From Isoetes taiwanensis (Eukaryota > Streptophyta > Lycopodiopsida > Isoetales > Isoetaceae), in contig JAJEKV010000024.1 in assembly GCA_021234155.1 (NCBI GenBank), positions 15,461,030 through 15,525,029 on the forward strand: a stretch of 64,000 bases of DNA, given 5' to 3'. Of the stretch, positions 13,881-26,219 are shown one piece after another. A model generated the notes under the pieces. That model did not search any database and was not told the DNA's origin. It saw only the letters and a program-made list of their open reading frames with translations. Position 1 is the stretch's first letter, and each line of letters begins with the position of its first letter. The position numbers and the translations under genes are program-made.

Positions 13881-14011
13881 AGGTGACCTAACATTTACAG
13901 CGAATAGTAGGTTTTTAGCAGTCATCAGCATATCCTAGGTATATTCTAGCACATACCTAAGATATGCCATAAACCCACATGAACAAGGGTTTGCCCCCCT
14001 AGGGGCAACCC
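13881..14011 (-). repeat. Dispersed repeat, copy 1 (inverted copy at 46,427)
   Basis: The reverse complement of this stretch matches 46,427-46,557 at roughly 80 percent by eye. It starts at a self-complementary end GGGTTGCCCCTAGGGGGGC followed by AAACCC, continues through GGCATATC...GCTAGAATAT, and ends near GGTCACCT. No coding content; the family is unclassified. Confidence 0.7.
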
Positions 14012-14322
14012 AAAAAGAATAGTGTCTCTGAGGGCTTGTATTTGCCACGTGCAAAATCATAGCCGTAAATGTCAACATCATCACTGTCATAACTATCATA
14101 GAAATCTTTTTTATTGTTTTCTCTTATTATGAAATTGTGGCGATTGATTTGTATAATATTCCCACATTTATTCCATCTCTTACATTCTCCACCGTCCGCA
14201 CCATCTGTAATGGGTCAAACGCCCTTTTTCCCAGCATATGATTCTCAAACCATTGCAGCAAGTCAAAATAAAATATATAAGTATAATCTAGTTAACACTA
14301 GATAACAACACTAGCTTCACAG
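14012..14322. other. Spacer
   Basis: AT-rich sequence without recognisable features. Confidence 0.4.
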
Positions 14323-14448
14323 AATGCTTCCTAAGAGGATTTGAAACCCTTACCAGAGTAGGCAGCACCATAAACCTTGAAACCAAATGCTTCCTAAGAG
14401 GATTTGAAACCCTTGCCAGAGAAGGCAGCACCATAAACCTTGAACCAA
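14323..14448 (+). repeat. 63-bp tandem duplication
   Basis: Two adjacent copies start AATGCTTCCTAAGAGGATTT at 14323 and 14386, with only a few differences. Confidence 0.85.
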
Positions 14449-14560
14449 AGTTCGCCACTACATATAAGGCATGCTTATGTGCTAAGGAAACGCATGGTTG
14501 GAGGGGTTTCGGGCGGGAAACCGGCAGCAACAGAGTCGCGAGCGGCGGCGCCACTGCTAG

Positions 14561-14650
14561 TTTCCTGCCGGAAACCCCGAGAACCAGGTGCCTCCCTCAC
14601 GTAATGCCGGTTTCCCGCCGGAAACCCCGAGAAGCAGGTGCCTCCCTCAC
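14561..14650 (+). repeat. 50-bp GC-rich tandem repeat
   Basis: Two near-identical units contain GCCGGAAACCCCGAGAA and CAGGTGCCTCCCTCAC. A partial third copy (GGGCGGGAAACCGGC) lies at about 14510. The GGTTTCCNGCCGGAAACC core is palindromic. It is unusually GC-rich for this neighbourhood. Confidence 0.75.
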
Positions 14651-14651
14651 A

Positions 14652-17289
14652 AAAGCTACCAGAAAGCGAAATTCCGGTGATGAGGCAGAAAATAGTATTT
14701 TTTTCTCCAGCTGTACTTTTCCTTTCTCTTTCTTTCTGTGTCCGGCTATGGCGGAGCTCCGGAGCTTCACCCATGGTGCTCTCCATGCTCGTCGAAGCGC
14801 TTGAGTTCTTGGTGAGTTTTTGGAGGTCTTGATAGTTGAGGCTACATGTCTAGTGACTTTTCTTTTGAAATGGAGCAGTTCTGGAGGTCAGTGGTATATA
14901 TTTTCTCGTTTGTCGAGTTCATTCCCTGTGTAGGGGTCCTGATGCCATCGTTCCTTGAAATGGAGAAGCTTCTATTGATTTTTTTTTTATGTTTTACAGG
15001 TTCTTGAGTTCCGATGGCAGTATAGCATCATTTTTTCCTTTGCAATAGATATGTATTTATGCCTTATAAGGAGACTTACCTTATGAGGAAGAACGCCCAT
15101 AAAAGATCGGCCATGCAAAGTTTGTGCAGAGTTTGTGCTAAGTAAGTTTCAATTCCAATTCCTGTACAAAAAGTAGTTCCGGCGACCAGATATTTGCCAG
15201 TGTAGGATTGTGCCATAGCTGATTTGGGTCTGGTTTGAACTGATGAAAAAGAATGTTGCAAGCCATTTGCAGAAATAGATCACTGTAACCATTTGATAGA
15301 GGCAAATATTCCTGTAGTTAGGTTGCAGTAAAATGTATATTTGAAGCTAGTAAATATCAGTGATTTGTACTGTGATTTGAAATGGAGAGGATCTTTTTGT
15401 CTGTTTATGATATGAATGCAATTTAATTGAAGTTGTGGCGGTGCTGTAAGCGGTGCCGCCAGAAACCACCAGGGCAAAAAATACATGTTTTAAACAAACA
15501 GGAAAAAGGCGAGGAATTTCGCTTTTCGGTGATTTACGATTATGCAAAACAAGCCACATGTAATGAACCAATTAACTCTATTTATCTACTCTATTTATTC
15601 TTACTTCTACTAGAAATGCTTGTCCATATCAACGCGACCCCCACTTCCCATATCAGCAACCCTAGTTTACATGTCGGCTGTTGGATCCATCCGGAATCAT
15701 GAAATCTGGCCTCCCAATGGCAGCTATTTCATCTTTGCAAATCGATTGCTTTGAATAAACCTACAAGTAACCAAACAGAAAAAATAACACAGGCTGCATA
15801 ATAATAACATGAAATGTCAATGCTCCAGAATCTCTATATTCCAAAAAGAGTTAATATAAGCTGCATAAGAATAATATGAAATGTTAATGCTCCAAAATTT
15901 CTATATTTTAAAAAGAATTATTGAACAATATTGAAGAAAAAGTCATACCAAGCATCACAGTCTTACTGTTTCTGCCAAAAGAATCACGTATACATTACAT
16001 ATTGAATCCCGTATACATTAATATATTGAGTAAGCATAATGGAATATAGCAATTAACATGGCTTGATAACTTGTATCTAGCAAGGGATAGTAATCATATC
16101 TCGAGTGAACAAGTCCTGTTGTAGACCTGTAACTTATTGGATAGATTTGTCATGAATTTCTAGTGCTCTACTCTATCAACAAATAGGGAAATGGAGGTAT
16201 TGTTTGTAAAGTAGAGTTTCGTAACTCTAAACCACCGCAGCAGAAAATTGAGCCTATTTGTGCAGGTCGATTCTGCAAATGTATATGCTGGAATAGAACC
16301 GTGAGGCTGATTTGTGCACTTCTTATGGACTGGCTATGGTAGAGCAGATCAAAATTTCCTATATCCATGACAGAGTGAGGGGAGTTAGCAAGCCCTATTG
16401 TAGCAGCCCATTGCTATTTCTTTAGACTATAAAAGTTTCTTTTGCCCACTTGAAGAACCCTAAAATCAAGGATACATGCCATGACAAGGATGCCAGCAAA
16501 AAGGTGTTCCATTCTTGATAGCCTTTGCTGCTTCATGAACAATGCCTCAACCTGGGAAGCCTCTTTGAAATAAACGTGGCAAGTCTGTCCTGAAAATCGA
16601 ATGGAAGAAATCCCCTTTCATTCACGAACCCTAAAATCGTTAGCCACCGACTCTAGTAACTTGTAGAAGAGCCAGACCTATGCCATCTTAATCCCGAGCT
16701 CCCATATAAGGGCTAGGTTCGACTACGTTGGTAGTCATTTCCGGATGTGGCCTTAAAGCACACCATAATGACCGACCCTATTTGTGTGTGATATTCCACG
16801 TTCAAAAAATTGACGGCACACATAGGCAATGATGTGGCAAGGTACATGCCCTGGAACAAAAATGAACGGGAGAAAAAGAGGAACGCAAAATGGACGGAGC
16901 TTTTTGACGCCAATTTTAATCCTGCTCTAGTGCATTTGATGCATTATTCTCTCGTTGATCTACAGGTAAAATTAAGTGTTTTATTTTATGTTTTGCTCTT
17001 TGCTCTGTATTTTGTGGAAGCCAACAAAGAAAGATGGAATTGTAGAATCTTCTAGGTGTTTGTCCACATAAACATGTCAGGATTATCACAGGCGTAATTG
17101 CAGATAGGTCTGAGTACATAAACGGGCCAGAATTATCACAGGCAGTATATATGATTTCTGAAACACAAGCAGATCAAACTCAAAGGAGTAATCAAATGCA
17201 TGATGAAAGTATGAATAGGCAAAGAGAAATCCTCATCGCAATTCTTTTGTTTATTCGTATGCAATTCTTATGTTGTAACAACTATAGCA
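14652..17289. other. Spacer with a possible orphan first exon
   Basis: After a CT-rich tract at 14715-14740, ATG codons at 14748 and 14773 precede short open frames and a GTGAG donor-like site at 14811, which would suit a first exon, but no matching downstream exon was found. A 69-bp tandem duplication lies at 15,790-15,927 (sharing AATGCTCCA and TCTATATT). Nothing else was recognised. Confidence 0.35.
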
Positions 17290-17445
17290 ATGGTTAGGTC
17301 TTTGTGGGTTTTTCTCGTTCTGGCCCTCCTTTGTGCTGCGGATGCTCGACACTCTGAAGAAGAGCGTGGTCGTGTAGAGCACCCTGAAGAGGAGGAAAGC
17401 AAGGAATGGCTCAAACCCCGTGAGCCCAGTTCTGAGTGCACATGA
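17290..17445 (+). CDS. Small secreted-peptide-like ORF (51 residues) or first exon
   Basis: The ATG opens with a textbook signal peptide (MVRSLWVFLVLALLCAADA), with a likely cleavage after ADA. A very charged mature part follows (RHSEEERGR, then EEEESKEWLKP), ending SSECT and a TGA. The one Cys lies near the C-terminus. The family is not recognised. A donor-like CCCC|GTGAGC at 17421 makes it possible that this is the first exon of a longer secretory or ER protein, but no second exon was found. The strength of the signal-peptide pattern is the main support. Confidence 0.4.
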   Translation: MVRSLWVFLVLALLCAADARHSEEERGRVEHPEEEESKEWLKPREPSSECT

Positions 17446-18829
17446 CAACACAGTTGCTTAGGACTAACGCCGACAAATTACATAGCTATATTCATCCTTA
17501 TTTAGATAGGATCAATTGCATCATAATATGGCGGGTTAGAAAGGAATTGCAAATCAGACTTGGGGTACATTTATACTAATGCTAAGCATTGCATGTGGAT
17601 TCGGCATGGGTCTGACACTTTGTAAATGGGAGGAACCATTCTAGTGAAGTTCATGTATCGAGTAATTGATCCTGAGAGGATGTCTGGCGGAGTTTACAAT
17701 ATCATCCTATAGACTTAACTAGGACCAATAATAGATTCAAGTAGTGGGGAAGAGCTAAATCTTAGATTGTCGTCTTAGAGGTTCTGAAGGAATCGAAACA
17801 TGTCTTTGAGTGATAGCTACCAATAGACAAATTCCATTTACTAGCTTCTCTAGTTGAGACATGTTGATAATAGCTCGTATGGCCTCAACATAACACAATG
17901 GTTAGACTAATAGCTCCTAGACCTATGTACAATTCAAAACCTTGGTTTTACTTGTGTTCAACATTAGTTAGCTTGTACTCAACTCCAATGTAGTGCTACA
18001 AACTAGCTTATTGAACCCCCAAGCGTGCGCCCCCCAAAGCAAAGTGCTTACTTGCAAGAAAAATATATATCGTCTAGGTGTAAAGTTCTAGTTTTCGTCG
18101 TCGTCGTGTATTCTTATAGAGACTTTTTGTATGGAGTTTGTACTATTTAAAGTGCATGTATATGTAGGGTGATGTTGAAGGTGGGTGAAATTAGTGGCAG
18201 GCCAAAATGGTCAATTGCATGCATGTTGTAAAAATTGTTTCTCTCTTCTTCTTATTTTTCCTTTTTAATCAAGTAAAGTACTTAGATTTTGCTTTCTCTC
18301 ATTTCCTTTGTGCAAAATTGGGCGTTAATAATCTTTATTCCTAATAAATAAGGAAAATGGATTCTAGTTGGATTCTCATAGCTGGCTAGCCTATACATGA
18401 CTTTTAATTTCTTTAATGATTGGTTGTTATGATGTCGTTTTATCTTTTCTATGCTTATTGTAAACTATTTTTTTAATTTCATTAGTGATTGGTTGTTATG
18501 ATGTAGCTTTTTTTATCTTTACTAAGCTTAATTCTTTAAACTAATATTTTCACCAACGATCCGCATTGCTTGTATTGCTAGTATACGCTAACCTTTACAC
18601 TAGGATTTACATTATACAAATCATTAAATTTAATTCAATTATGTTTGGCTTTAGGAGTGTAGATTGACTTGCTTTGTGGTAATATTCAAACGCTACTCAA
18701 AATAAAAAAAGTCCTACTCTGAAATTGTTGAACTATCCAAAGCCAACTTCTATAACCAGAAAATTTTTCTTTTTTCAATTTTGGGACTTAAATCCAAGTG
18801 GTAGTGGCCATGGTAGACCGCTTACACAA
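17446..18829. other. Spacer
   Basis: AT-rich. Contains a 73-bp tandem duplication at about 18,401-18,545 (sharing GTGATTGGTTGTTATGATGT or close variants). No gene recognised. Confidence 0.45.
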
Positions 18830-19045
18830 TGTTAGAACTATAATATGCAAGGAAGAGAGTAGATGCAGCAAGACAGAGAGAAAGAGAGAGCACAAGTTAA
18901 TCCCAAACTGAATCATAATATTCATGAAAAGAGCATGCTCTTATATACAATGAGGGCTAAAGGTAAAAGCCCTTTTTGCTCCTTGAGGCAATAATAGACA
19001 AAGGACAAAGGTTGTACACGTATATAAATATAACACGTTCCAACA
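18830..19045 (-). mobile_element. Ty1/copia-type 3' LTR, minus orientation
   Basis: The 216-bp stretch has inverted ends: TGTTAGAAC at the left and GTTCCAACA at the right, so on the minus strand it runs TGTTGGAAC to GTTCTAACA. Directly upstream on that strand is a polypurine tract (GCAGGGGGGG, 19046-19055). The adjoining 19056-19330 may be a heavily decayed RNase H end. No target duplication is visible, so the element is incomplete. Confidence 0.7.
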
Positions 19046-19994
19046 CCCCCCCTGCAATTTTGGTCTCTTTGTAAAACAAAATAAGTAGCATGCATCTTCG
19101 AGGGTGAGATCAAATCTGCAATGGATGATGTATGTCCCTCCCTGTAGCGTTGATCTCTAGCTCGAGTAAAAAAACCTTTTATGGAAATCCACATGCCCTC
19201 CGATGTGGAAGGCTGGATCCATATGCTGAAGCATAGATAATTGGAGCATATAATGCTAGTTGTGGACTTCATTGCACATAAGAAAAAAAAAAGTTGACAA
19301 AAGTTCAACCCTTTGAACGAGGACATATTGCAACTTCATACCATCGAAGATTTTTTGCCACACATGTCAAAAGGCAGTAGCAATCCCATAATGCAATTCA
19401 AAAGGCAATTGCTTCTCTGACTTGCTTATCTGCAATAGTCTCGCATAGTGACCATCTTCCTCCTTCAAGACTTGTTGACAAGAAAATCAAGGGATGGATC
19501 TAGCATAGTAGATTATGTGCTACATCTTCACCTTCTTATCAAGATCTACACCTTCTTAGCAGCGGAGTAGCTAAGTTAGTGTGGCGCATCTGCAGATGGA
19601 ACCAGACAATAGAGATGGAGGTGGAATCGTCAATTTCTCTTCTTTGAAATAGACTAGCAACTGTGCAAACCCAATGCCAAGCTACCAATGCCAATCTTAT
19701 ACCCAACTGCTAACATAAGAGCTATTGAATATTTTGCAGCTTCTCACTTTGAAGCAACAAACTAACAGTTTAGCCATTGTCCTTCTGTTGCCACGGAGCG
19801 ATGTTTTAGGAAAAGATGCACTGTAAATGGCCTTCACATTCTGTCATCTTTCCTCAAAACAGGTGGTTTGATGTTGAATATAAGGATCTTAAATGCTGGC
19901 TCAGGCAAATAGTTGATCCCACTTCCATGTCACAACATATTACACTCAAAGGCAAGAACACACAATATATTGTGACACATCAATGAAAAATGTT
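19046..19994. other. Decayed copia interior and spacer
   Basis: Nothing clearly coding. The first 280 bp, read on minus, might be the last part of a copia pol. The rest has no recognisable feature. Confidence 0.35.
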
Positions 19995-20345
19995 GTACCT
20001 CCTTGATTGACACCCATAGGCATTTTGGAGAAGAGGATTACATAAACCTTGCAACCTGCAGGTACCATCTTCTCAAATCAATGGTTGCAGTACCTGTTGT
20101 ATCTTTATCAAAATGTGATACCAACATAGACAAACCTAATATTAATTATAATAAGGCAGATGTTTCTAAAGGCTTGCAACATCTCACAAATGGTAAGGAT
20201 GTAGACTTAAATGACATGCAAGCAGATCTTTTTTGGGTGACAAATTATCCCAATCTTGGCTGGCCTCTTCAATACTTCAAGAAGGCTTTCCCTACAATGG
20301 ACCCCCGCAATCCCACATATACCAGGGGTCCACATCAATATCTAT
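19995..20345 (+). pseudogene. LINE reverse-transcriptase N-terminal fragment
   Basis: The frame contains KGLQHLTNGKDVDLNDMQAD, matching the LANGKATDLDSMHVELL segment at the start of the RT domain of LINE B (27,877-27,945) and the decayed equivalent in LINE A. Only this part of RT is present, directly abutting LINE A ORF1, so it is a separate truncated copy or a rearrangement. Confidence 0.6.
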
Positions 20346-20349
20346 TAAA

Positions 20350-23300
20350 GAAGTTGCTCATGAAAAAATGCAGGATGATTGCATCCATATGGAAACATCA
20401 AGCATGAGAAGATTTCAAGCGATATCAGCCAAGATAGCCAGCATGTCAGACCATGTCGCCATGCTCCTCAATGCCAAACACAGTCCAGCCCCTCCAGGCT
20501 GCAGACAGTGCCTGTTGACACTATCAATATTGACCCAAACATCAGAGAGTTTCAGGAGATCAGACAGAGGAACCATAATGTGATGATCCGTGGCCTGCCA
20601 GAAGAAACATGGGAAGATCTTGTTGAACGCCTCCAGATTCAGACCATTGCTCGTATACTATTCCCTGCACTAGTGCGCACTATTAGGGTAAGCCACCATG
20701 GCACTCAAAGCATTGACAATCGCCGTCTTGTCACATTCATGATCACGAACGTGCAATTGCGAGCAACCATATTGCATTAGGACAAGCAGTTGAAGGGCAC
20801 ATCCCTGTACGTCGACCGAGACCTGACTCCAACATAACATGAGTCCCGTAGGCATGAGCTGGCAAAAATTAAAAGCATTCGCCGCTAAGAGAGAGCTACA
20901 TGTCTTGTCCGAGGCAAAGTGTGGTTCTTTCAGCCACCAAACACTGCTGCAAACCCTCATGGTCTTTTTATTGGAGCCACTCTCGCTCTTGATCAAGCTC
21001 ATGCTCTGACTCCATGCCTTGCCTCGCCCACTTCATGCCTACTCCGCACACTCCAGCTCCACGCCCTACTCCAACTGTCTCTCCTGCCACTGTTCGTGAT
21101 CTGCATTGCTTCCACTGCTACTACATCTTGCCCTGCTGCCACAATTAAATCTGCATTTGCACCTGCCACCAGCAAATCAGAATTGTGCCGCCATGTGGTT
21201 TCCTGAAATTGTCGGAGCTTTTTAACTCTGTTGCTGTGGATATAGGTATCGTCTTTCTCATGGAGACATGGGAACATGCAAGGCACAGGTTGCCCGAGTT
21301 GCCAGGCTACTAACATTATTCAGTCTTCAAGAACTTCACAGGAAAGCGGAGACACAGAGGGGGAGGGGCGAAGGAGGGTTGTCTGCTATTATTGGACAGC
21401 CTTGGCACAATCAATCTCCCTGCACAAGATACATAGGCACAACCGTTACCTTTGAGTACGGGTGCAGAATTGTAGTGGCAACCCTCTCTTCCTGGTGGCC
21501 TGCTATTTTCCACATGCAGAAAGCAACTTCTATCACGCCCACGTGGATGTGGATAGGTTGGATCCCTATGTCGATCTATATGATGACATACAACAACACA
21601 AGTAGTTGGGTTGTCCTCGGAGACTTCAATGCACGCACAGGGTTGAAATAGCCCATAAGATTTGACCCCTTGACTGAAGATGTGTTGTAGCTGCACCTTG
21701 CAAAAGGGGCTTGGCCACATGCATCAGATGACTATCAGGTCAGCATCAGATGACTATCCGATCGCGCGCTATGGCAAGCAGTTGCTTTTGCATTGTGGTA
21801 ACTTTGATTTGGTAATTTGCAATAGGGAGGCATAGTGGCCGGCCTCCCGCAAGCAGTTGCATGCATGAAAACCAAGGGGGTGGATCTAGTGTGGTGGACT
21901 ATGCATTGGTGGCCGAGCAGGACATGTTTGTAGTCAAACATCTCCGAGTGAGTACAGATAATAGGAATGAAGAGGTCGATTCAAACCAGCTGCCACTTTA
22001 CTTGCAGCTGGCCTGGCAAGCCATTCGAACCCCTTTGTGCGACAGTTCCTCGCATGCCTCATCTGTGATTCAATTATGAACATGCAGATGCTTACGTTTG
22101 GATGCTCACAGATGACCTAGTAGGAGTTCTGTAGTATCCAACACTAGAACAACAAACAACCCAGCTGCCCTCGATGGACCTCAAGGACCACAACCTTCCC
22201 ACATAACCATGGTTTGATGGTGAGTGCAAGGAACTCAAACCCTAGTCTACCAGGTCACAAATCATGCTCTACGTCCTGACACGGCCATACACTACTGCAC
22301 TTTTCTCAAGGCTAAGGAAGCCAGGTACATCGCAGGACATCAAAGGGAGATGTTCTACCTCCTTGATCATCACCAGGACCTTCTGGCAAAAGATGCTCAG
22401 AAAGCCAGTACAACCTATATGGAACATTAACCCCCAATGGCCAGTAGTGGGGGCAATAGTTACAGCAACTCTACAATGCTCAAGGTGCACACGAACAGCA
22501 ATACCCATGCAGGATAGGACTGGCACTGGAAATCACAGAGGAAGATGTTGACCAGTTACAGCATCTAGCCAATAGAAAAGCAGCACACTTGGATGATATA
22601 TAGGCAGAGTTGCTCAAGTGGCAGGGTCATCCATAGTACTGGTCCTAACTGCCTCGTTCAATAGGGTGTTATAGGAAGGCTTCCCCCTCGTAGTGGCACT
22701 AGCAGAGTTGTTTCCATCTACAAGACAAGTGACCTGCAATGTCCAGCCAATTATCAGACAATGATAATCAATTCGGTATTTACAAAACTATTGGTCGTTG
22801 TCTAGAGAGGTCACTAACAGACTGAGTAGAGGCAGCATAAGTACGGGCCTTTATACATACATGATTCAGGCCCCATAACCATTGACCACATGTTCACACT
22901 GTGGACTCTGGTTGAAAACAACGGGACCTCTCGCTAGGAACTGTATTGTCGCTTCGTAGACTTTGCCAAGACTTTTGCTACTATGCTGCGGGAAAAGCTG
23001 TGGGTAAGATTGCGATAGCTAGAGGTCCCTGTGAAGCTGCAGAATGAAGTATACATGCTATTTGAGACATGCTCAGGTTGCAGCCGGTAGGCAAACATTC
23101 AACAGCAGTATTAGAGTCTGCCAGGGATGTCCCCTCTCTCCAATGATGTTTGGATTCTACGTTGACCAGTTGGAGAGCTGGCTTACTGACAATGGGAGCA
23201 ATGGAACTCAACTTCTGCACCAGATCACCAGCAACTAATATATGTTGATGATGTGGACCTCCTAGCTCAGTCTCTAAAGGAAATGCAATGCCATGTCTAT

Positions 23301-23545
23301 ATCCTAGACACATTCTGTTAGGCCACTGATATGGTGTCAATCTGACCAAGAATAAGGTGGTCCTCATATCATCCTCACATCAGCCAAGATCTCCATCTTC
23401 AATTATCGGGGGCAGAATGTGGAAGTGACACCCATTTACAAGTATTTGAGTATGGAGTTTCCTTCTACAATGTATTGGAACATTTCCATCTGGTTAAGAG
23501 TGCCGGTGGGCTGGAAGTATTACAAATGATCTGTTCTTCCTGCAA
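20350..23545 (+). mobile_element. LINE A (non-LTR retrotransposon): ORF1, endonuclease and RT, decayed
   Basis: Order and orientation fit one LINE. ORF1-like protein at about 20,500-20,935 shows IRGLPEETWEDLVERLQ, later KQLKGTSLYVDRDLTPT and VRGKVWF, the pattern of LINE ORF1 RNA-binding C-terminal domains. An APE-type endonuclease spans about 21,200-22,080 with LGDFNARTG. RT spans about 22,220-23,540 with YCRFVDFAK, CQGCPLSP, a YVDD box and KYLSM-like ends. Stops and frameshifts are frequent in all domains. The 3' end near 23,545 has no tail, and an inverted-repeat structure follows. Confidence 0.82.
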
Positions 23546-23599
23546 ATTCATCAACTTATCAAGAAGTAAAATACCACAGGGTACTTGATGTTATATTAA

Positions 23600-26215
23600 T
23601 TTCATTAATTTTCATTCATTTACTAAGACCAAACTTTATAAGATTAATTGTGTTCACTTCTGCAAGATTATGAAACACCCTGGAGTTTGTGCCATAGCAA
23701 TTCCTTCCCTTCCCAAGGCTGATCGTCCTCGATCATTTGCCTTGCTGGAATAACAATATTTTTTAAAGCTAGTCATCGACTGTCTGCTTTGCTGGAATAA
23801 CTACCTTTTCTCTAAGCTAGTCACCCGACTATCTTCTTTGAAAGGATTTCTTAGGCTGGTAAATTTACCATCTACCCAAATGATTCTAAGAATCTGGCTT
23901 CTATGCTGCAGTCACAGTTACCTCTTACTTCTAAACTCTAGAGCAACATTTGACTGAAAAGAAACTCTTTCATTAACTCAAATCAAATGAAAACAACACT
24001 CAATCAAACCAGCAATCATATGCTCACATAAATGTTTTGCTTTACTTATCTTTATTCAGATGGCCAATCTGAAGCTGACCTCTCTTGTAGGCTTCTGCTT
24101 TTTCCTTGTCGAACTTAGTATGGATCTTTCAGGAACTCTTCAGCAAAGTGAGCATGGGCAATCTGTGCGGACGATCGTGTTTTTGTTCGGATATCCTCTT
24201 TTTGTTGCTCAAGTTCTAATTTTGTATTGGCCACAAGCTTTGGATTGGTTCTTTAGTGAGGTCCGAAAACATTCTATAGGAGGTCCTTTAGCCTCATCTT
24301 AGGCTATTTCCCGTCATCATTGGCATTCAAGATATTAAATCTATACATCTTATTTTCTCTTTTCCCTACTCTGGGATTGTCTGGTTTAAAAATATTTTCT
24401 TGAGGATACCCCTCCCAGATATCACATCGCACTATACTGGGATTGTGTTCTGCTGCTTCATCTTTTCACACAGATTCATCAATAATTGATAGTTCTACAA
24501 AATATAACTCTGCATACCATGGATCTCTCATTCCGGCCATAAAGTTTTGAGTTATTTCACTTTCTATTAATCCTTCTGGTTGCAACTCTCCCATTTGCAC
24601 CACTAACAGCATTTGGAGTTTCTGAAATCTGCCCACCATGTTTTTATTTGGGGCAATAATTTCTTCCGCCCTTGCCACCATATTCTAGCTACATCTGTCA
24701 AGTATTTATCCATGGCTTGTTTCTGATCCTAACTTTGACTCTTTCAAAGAAACTTTCCCAGCTTGCCAAAAAACCCAAAACTGCTGGTGGGTTTCATTTA
24801 TCTCCTGCATATGACGGCATTTCCTCAACCTTCTCCAACTATTTAAGTCTTCTGGTACTAGTATTAGGTGTTATAGTAGGAGAATCCGATGGTGATGGAG
24901 TAACTGAAGGTGGATTTATAAGCAAAGGAGGTTGTTGGTATATGGCTGGCAATGCACATATAGTATTGCGATATATTCCAGTTTCCTACTTCAAATTTAG
25001 ATGATTTGGGTATTCCAATTTGAATGGGGATGAACTTCGCTAGGATAGATGGTAAGATTACCAGCCTTGTAAGGGAGATGGGAAAGCCTTTGAAAGCAGA
25101 TAGTCAGATGACTAGCTTTGCAAAAAAGTTGTTACTTCTCAAGAAAGATGACCAAGGACGATCAGTCTTGAGAAGGGAAGGAATTGATATGGTGCTGGAG
25201 GGAGTGGCCTTGCATTGAATAATATTTATTGAGATGATCAACTAAGAAAGCCATCCAGTATGTCTAAGCCTTGATATTATCAAACAGAAAGCTAAAATAA
25301 ACCTTGACCTTTATTTAAGAGGAAAAATGCAAAAAGAGTGTTGTTATCTATAAATAGAAGGATGACTTTGAGAAGTGATATCTATGCGACCACAGCTTAG
25401 AATTTGGCAATCCTTTCTTTGTTAGAAAGCTAAGTCTAATCTGTAGATTGGGCTTGTTTGTGCATAGATTTCTTAAAGACTGAGAGTTATACCCAGAAAT
25501 GTGCATAGGGATCTAAACTCCGCACAACTAGATCTGCTTCTTTTTATGTTTGAAGATGAGCCTAGTCACCTTTTAATATTTTCTCTAGCTTCTCGCTCGA
25601 TCATATCATTAAAAGGAGTTCCTGTAAACCAGTGGTTGGTGGCTAGAAAGAGCTTGTCCTTATACAGTCTTGAGGAGTAGCTTAACTTGGTGATATGTTT
25701 TCTAGTTGGTCCGGTTGGGTGGTAAATCGAGTACCCAAGGCGAGGTTCCTCCCCAAGGCTGGTTTCTTTATAGTCGAATATTGCTCTAGAGTTTAGAAGT
25801 AAGGGGTAACTGTGACTGCAGCACAGAAGCCAAATCCTTGGAATCATTTAGGTAAATGGTGAGTTTACCAGCTCAGGAAATCCTTTCAAAGTAGATAGTT
25901 AGGCGACTAGCTTAGAGAAAACGTGGTTATTTCAGCAAAGACGATAGTCAGGTGACTAGCTTTGGGAAAGATTGTTATTTTAGCAAGGCAGATGACCGAC
26001 AACGATCAGCCTTGTAAGGGAAGGAATTGTTACGGCACAAGCTCGAGGGTGTGGCTCAGAAGTCTTGCAGAGGTGAGCACAGATGTAAAAATTTAAGAAT
26101 ATGTTAAACCATTAGAGATACTGTGACCTAAGTAACATCATGAATGTTTCAAATAACTACAATATTAACCTTATAAAGTTTGGCCTTAGTAAATGAATGA
26201 ACATTAAATCCATAA
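23600..26215. repeat. Large inverted-repeat structure, arms of about 350-420 bp
   Basis: The left arm (about 23,600-23,955) reappears in reverse complement at about 25,770-26,215. Shared landmarks include AATTCCTTCCCTT, GGCTGATCGT, TTTGAAAGGATTTC, CTGCAGTCACAGTTACC and TTCTAAACTCTAGAGCAA. A partial extra copy lies at 25,080-25,200 in the right-arm orientation. The 1.8-kb centre has no convincing ORF; a gag-like piece on minus (24,681-24,466, with FMAGMRDPWYAEL) is weak. This could be a fold-back transposon or two LTR remnants in opposite orientation. Confidence 0.6.
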
Positions 26216-26219
26216 CATA

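Noticed and set aside
24060-24302. 80-codon hydrophobic plus-strand ORF
   Set aside because: No start context, no homologous pattern, and it lies within the inverted-repeat structure.
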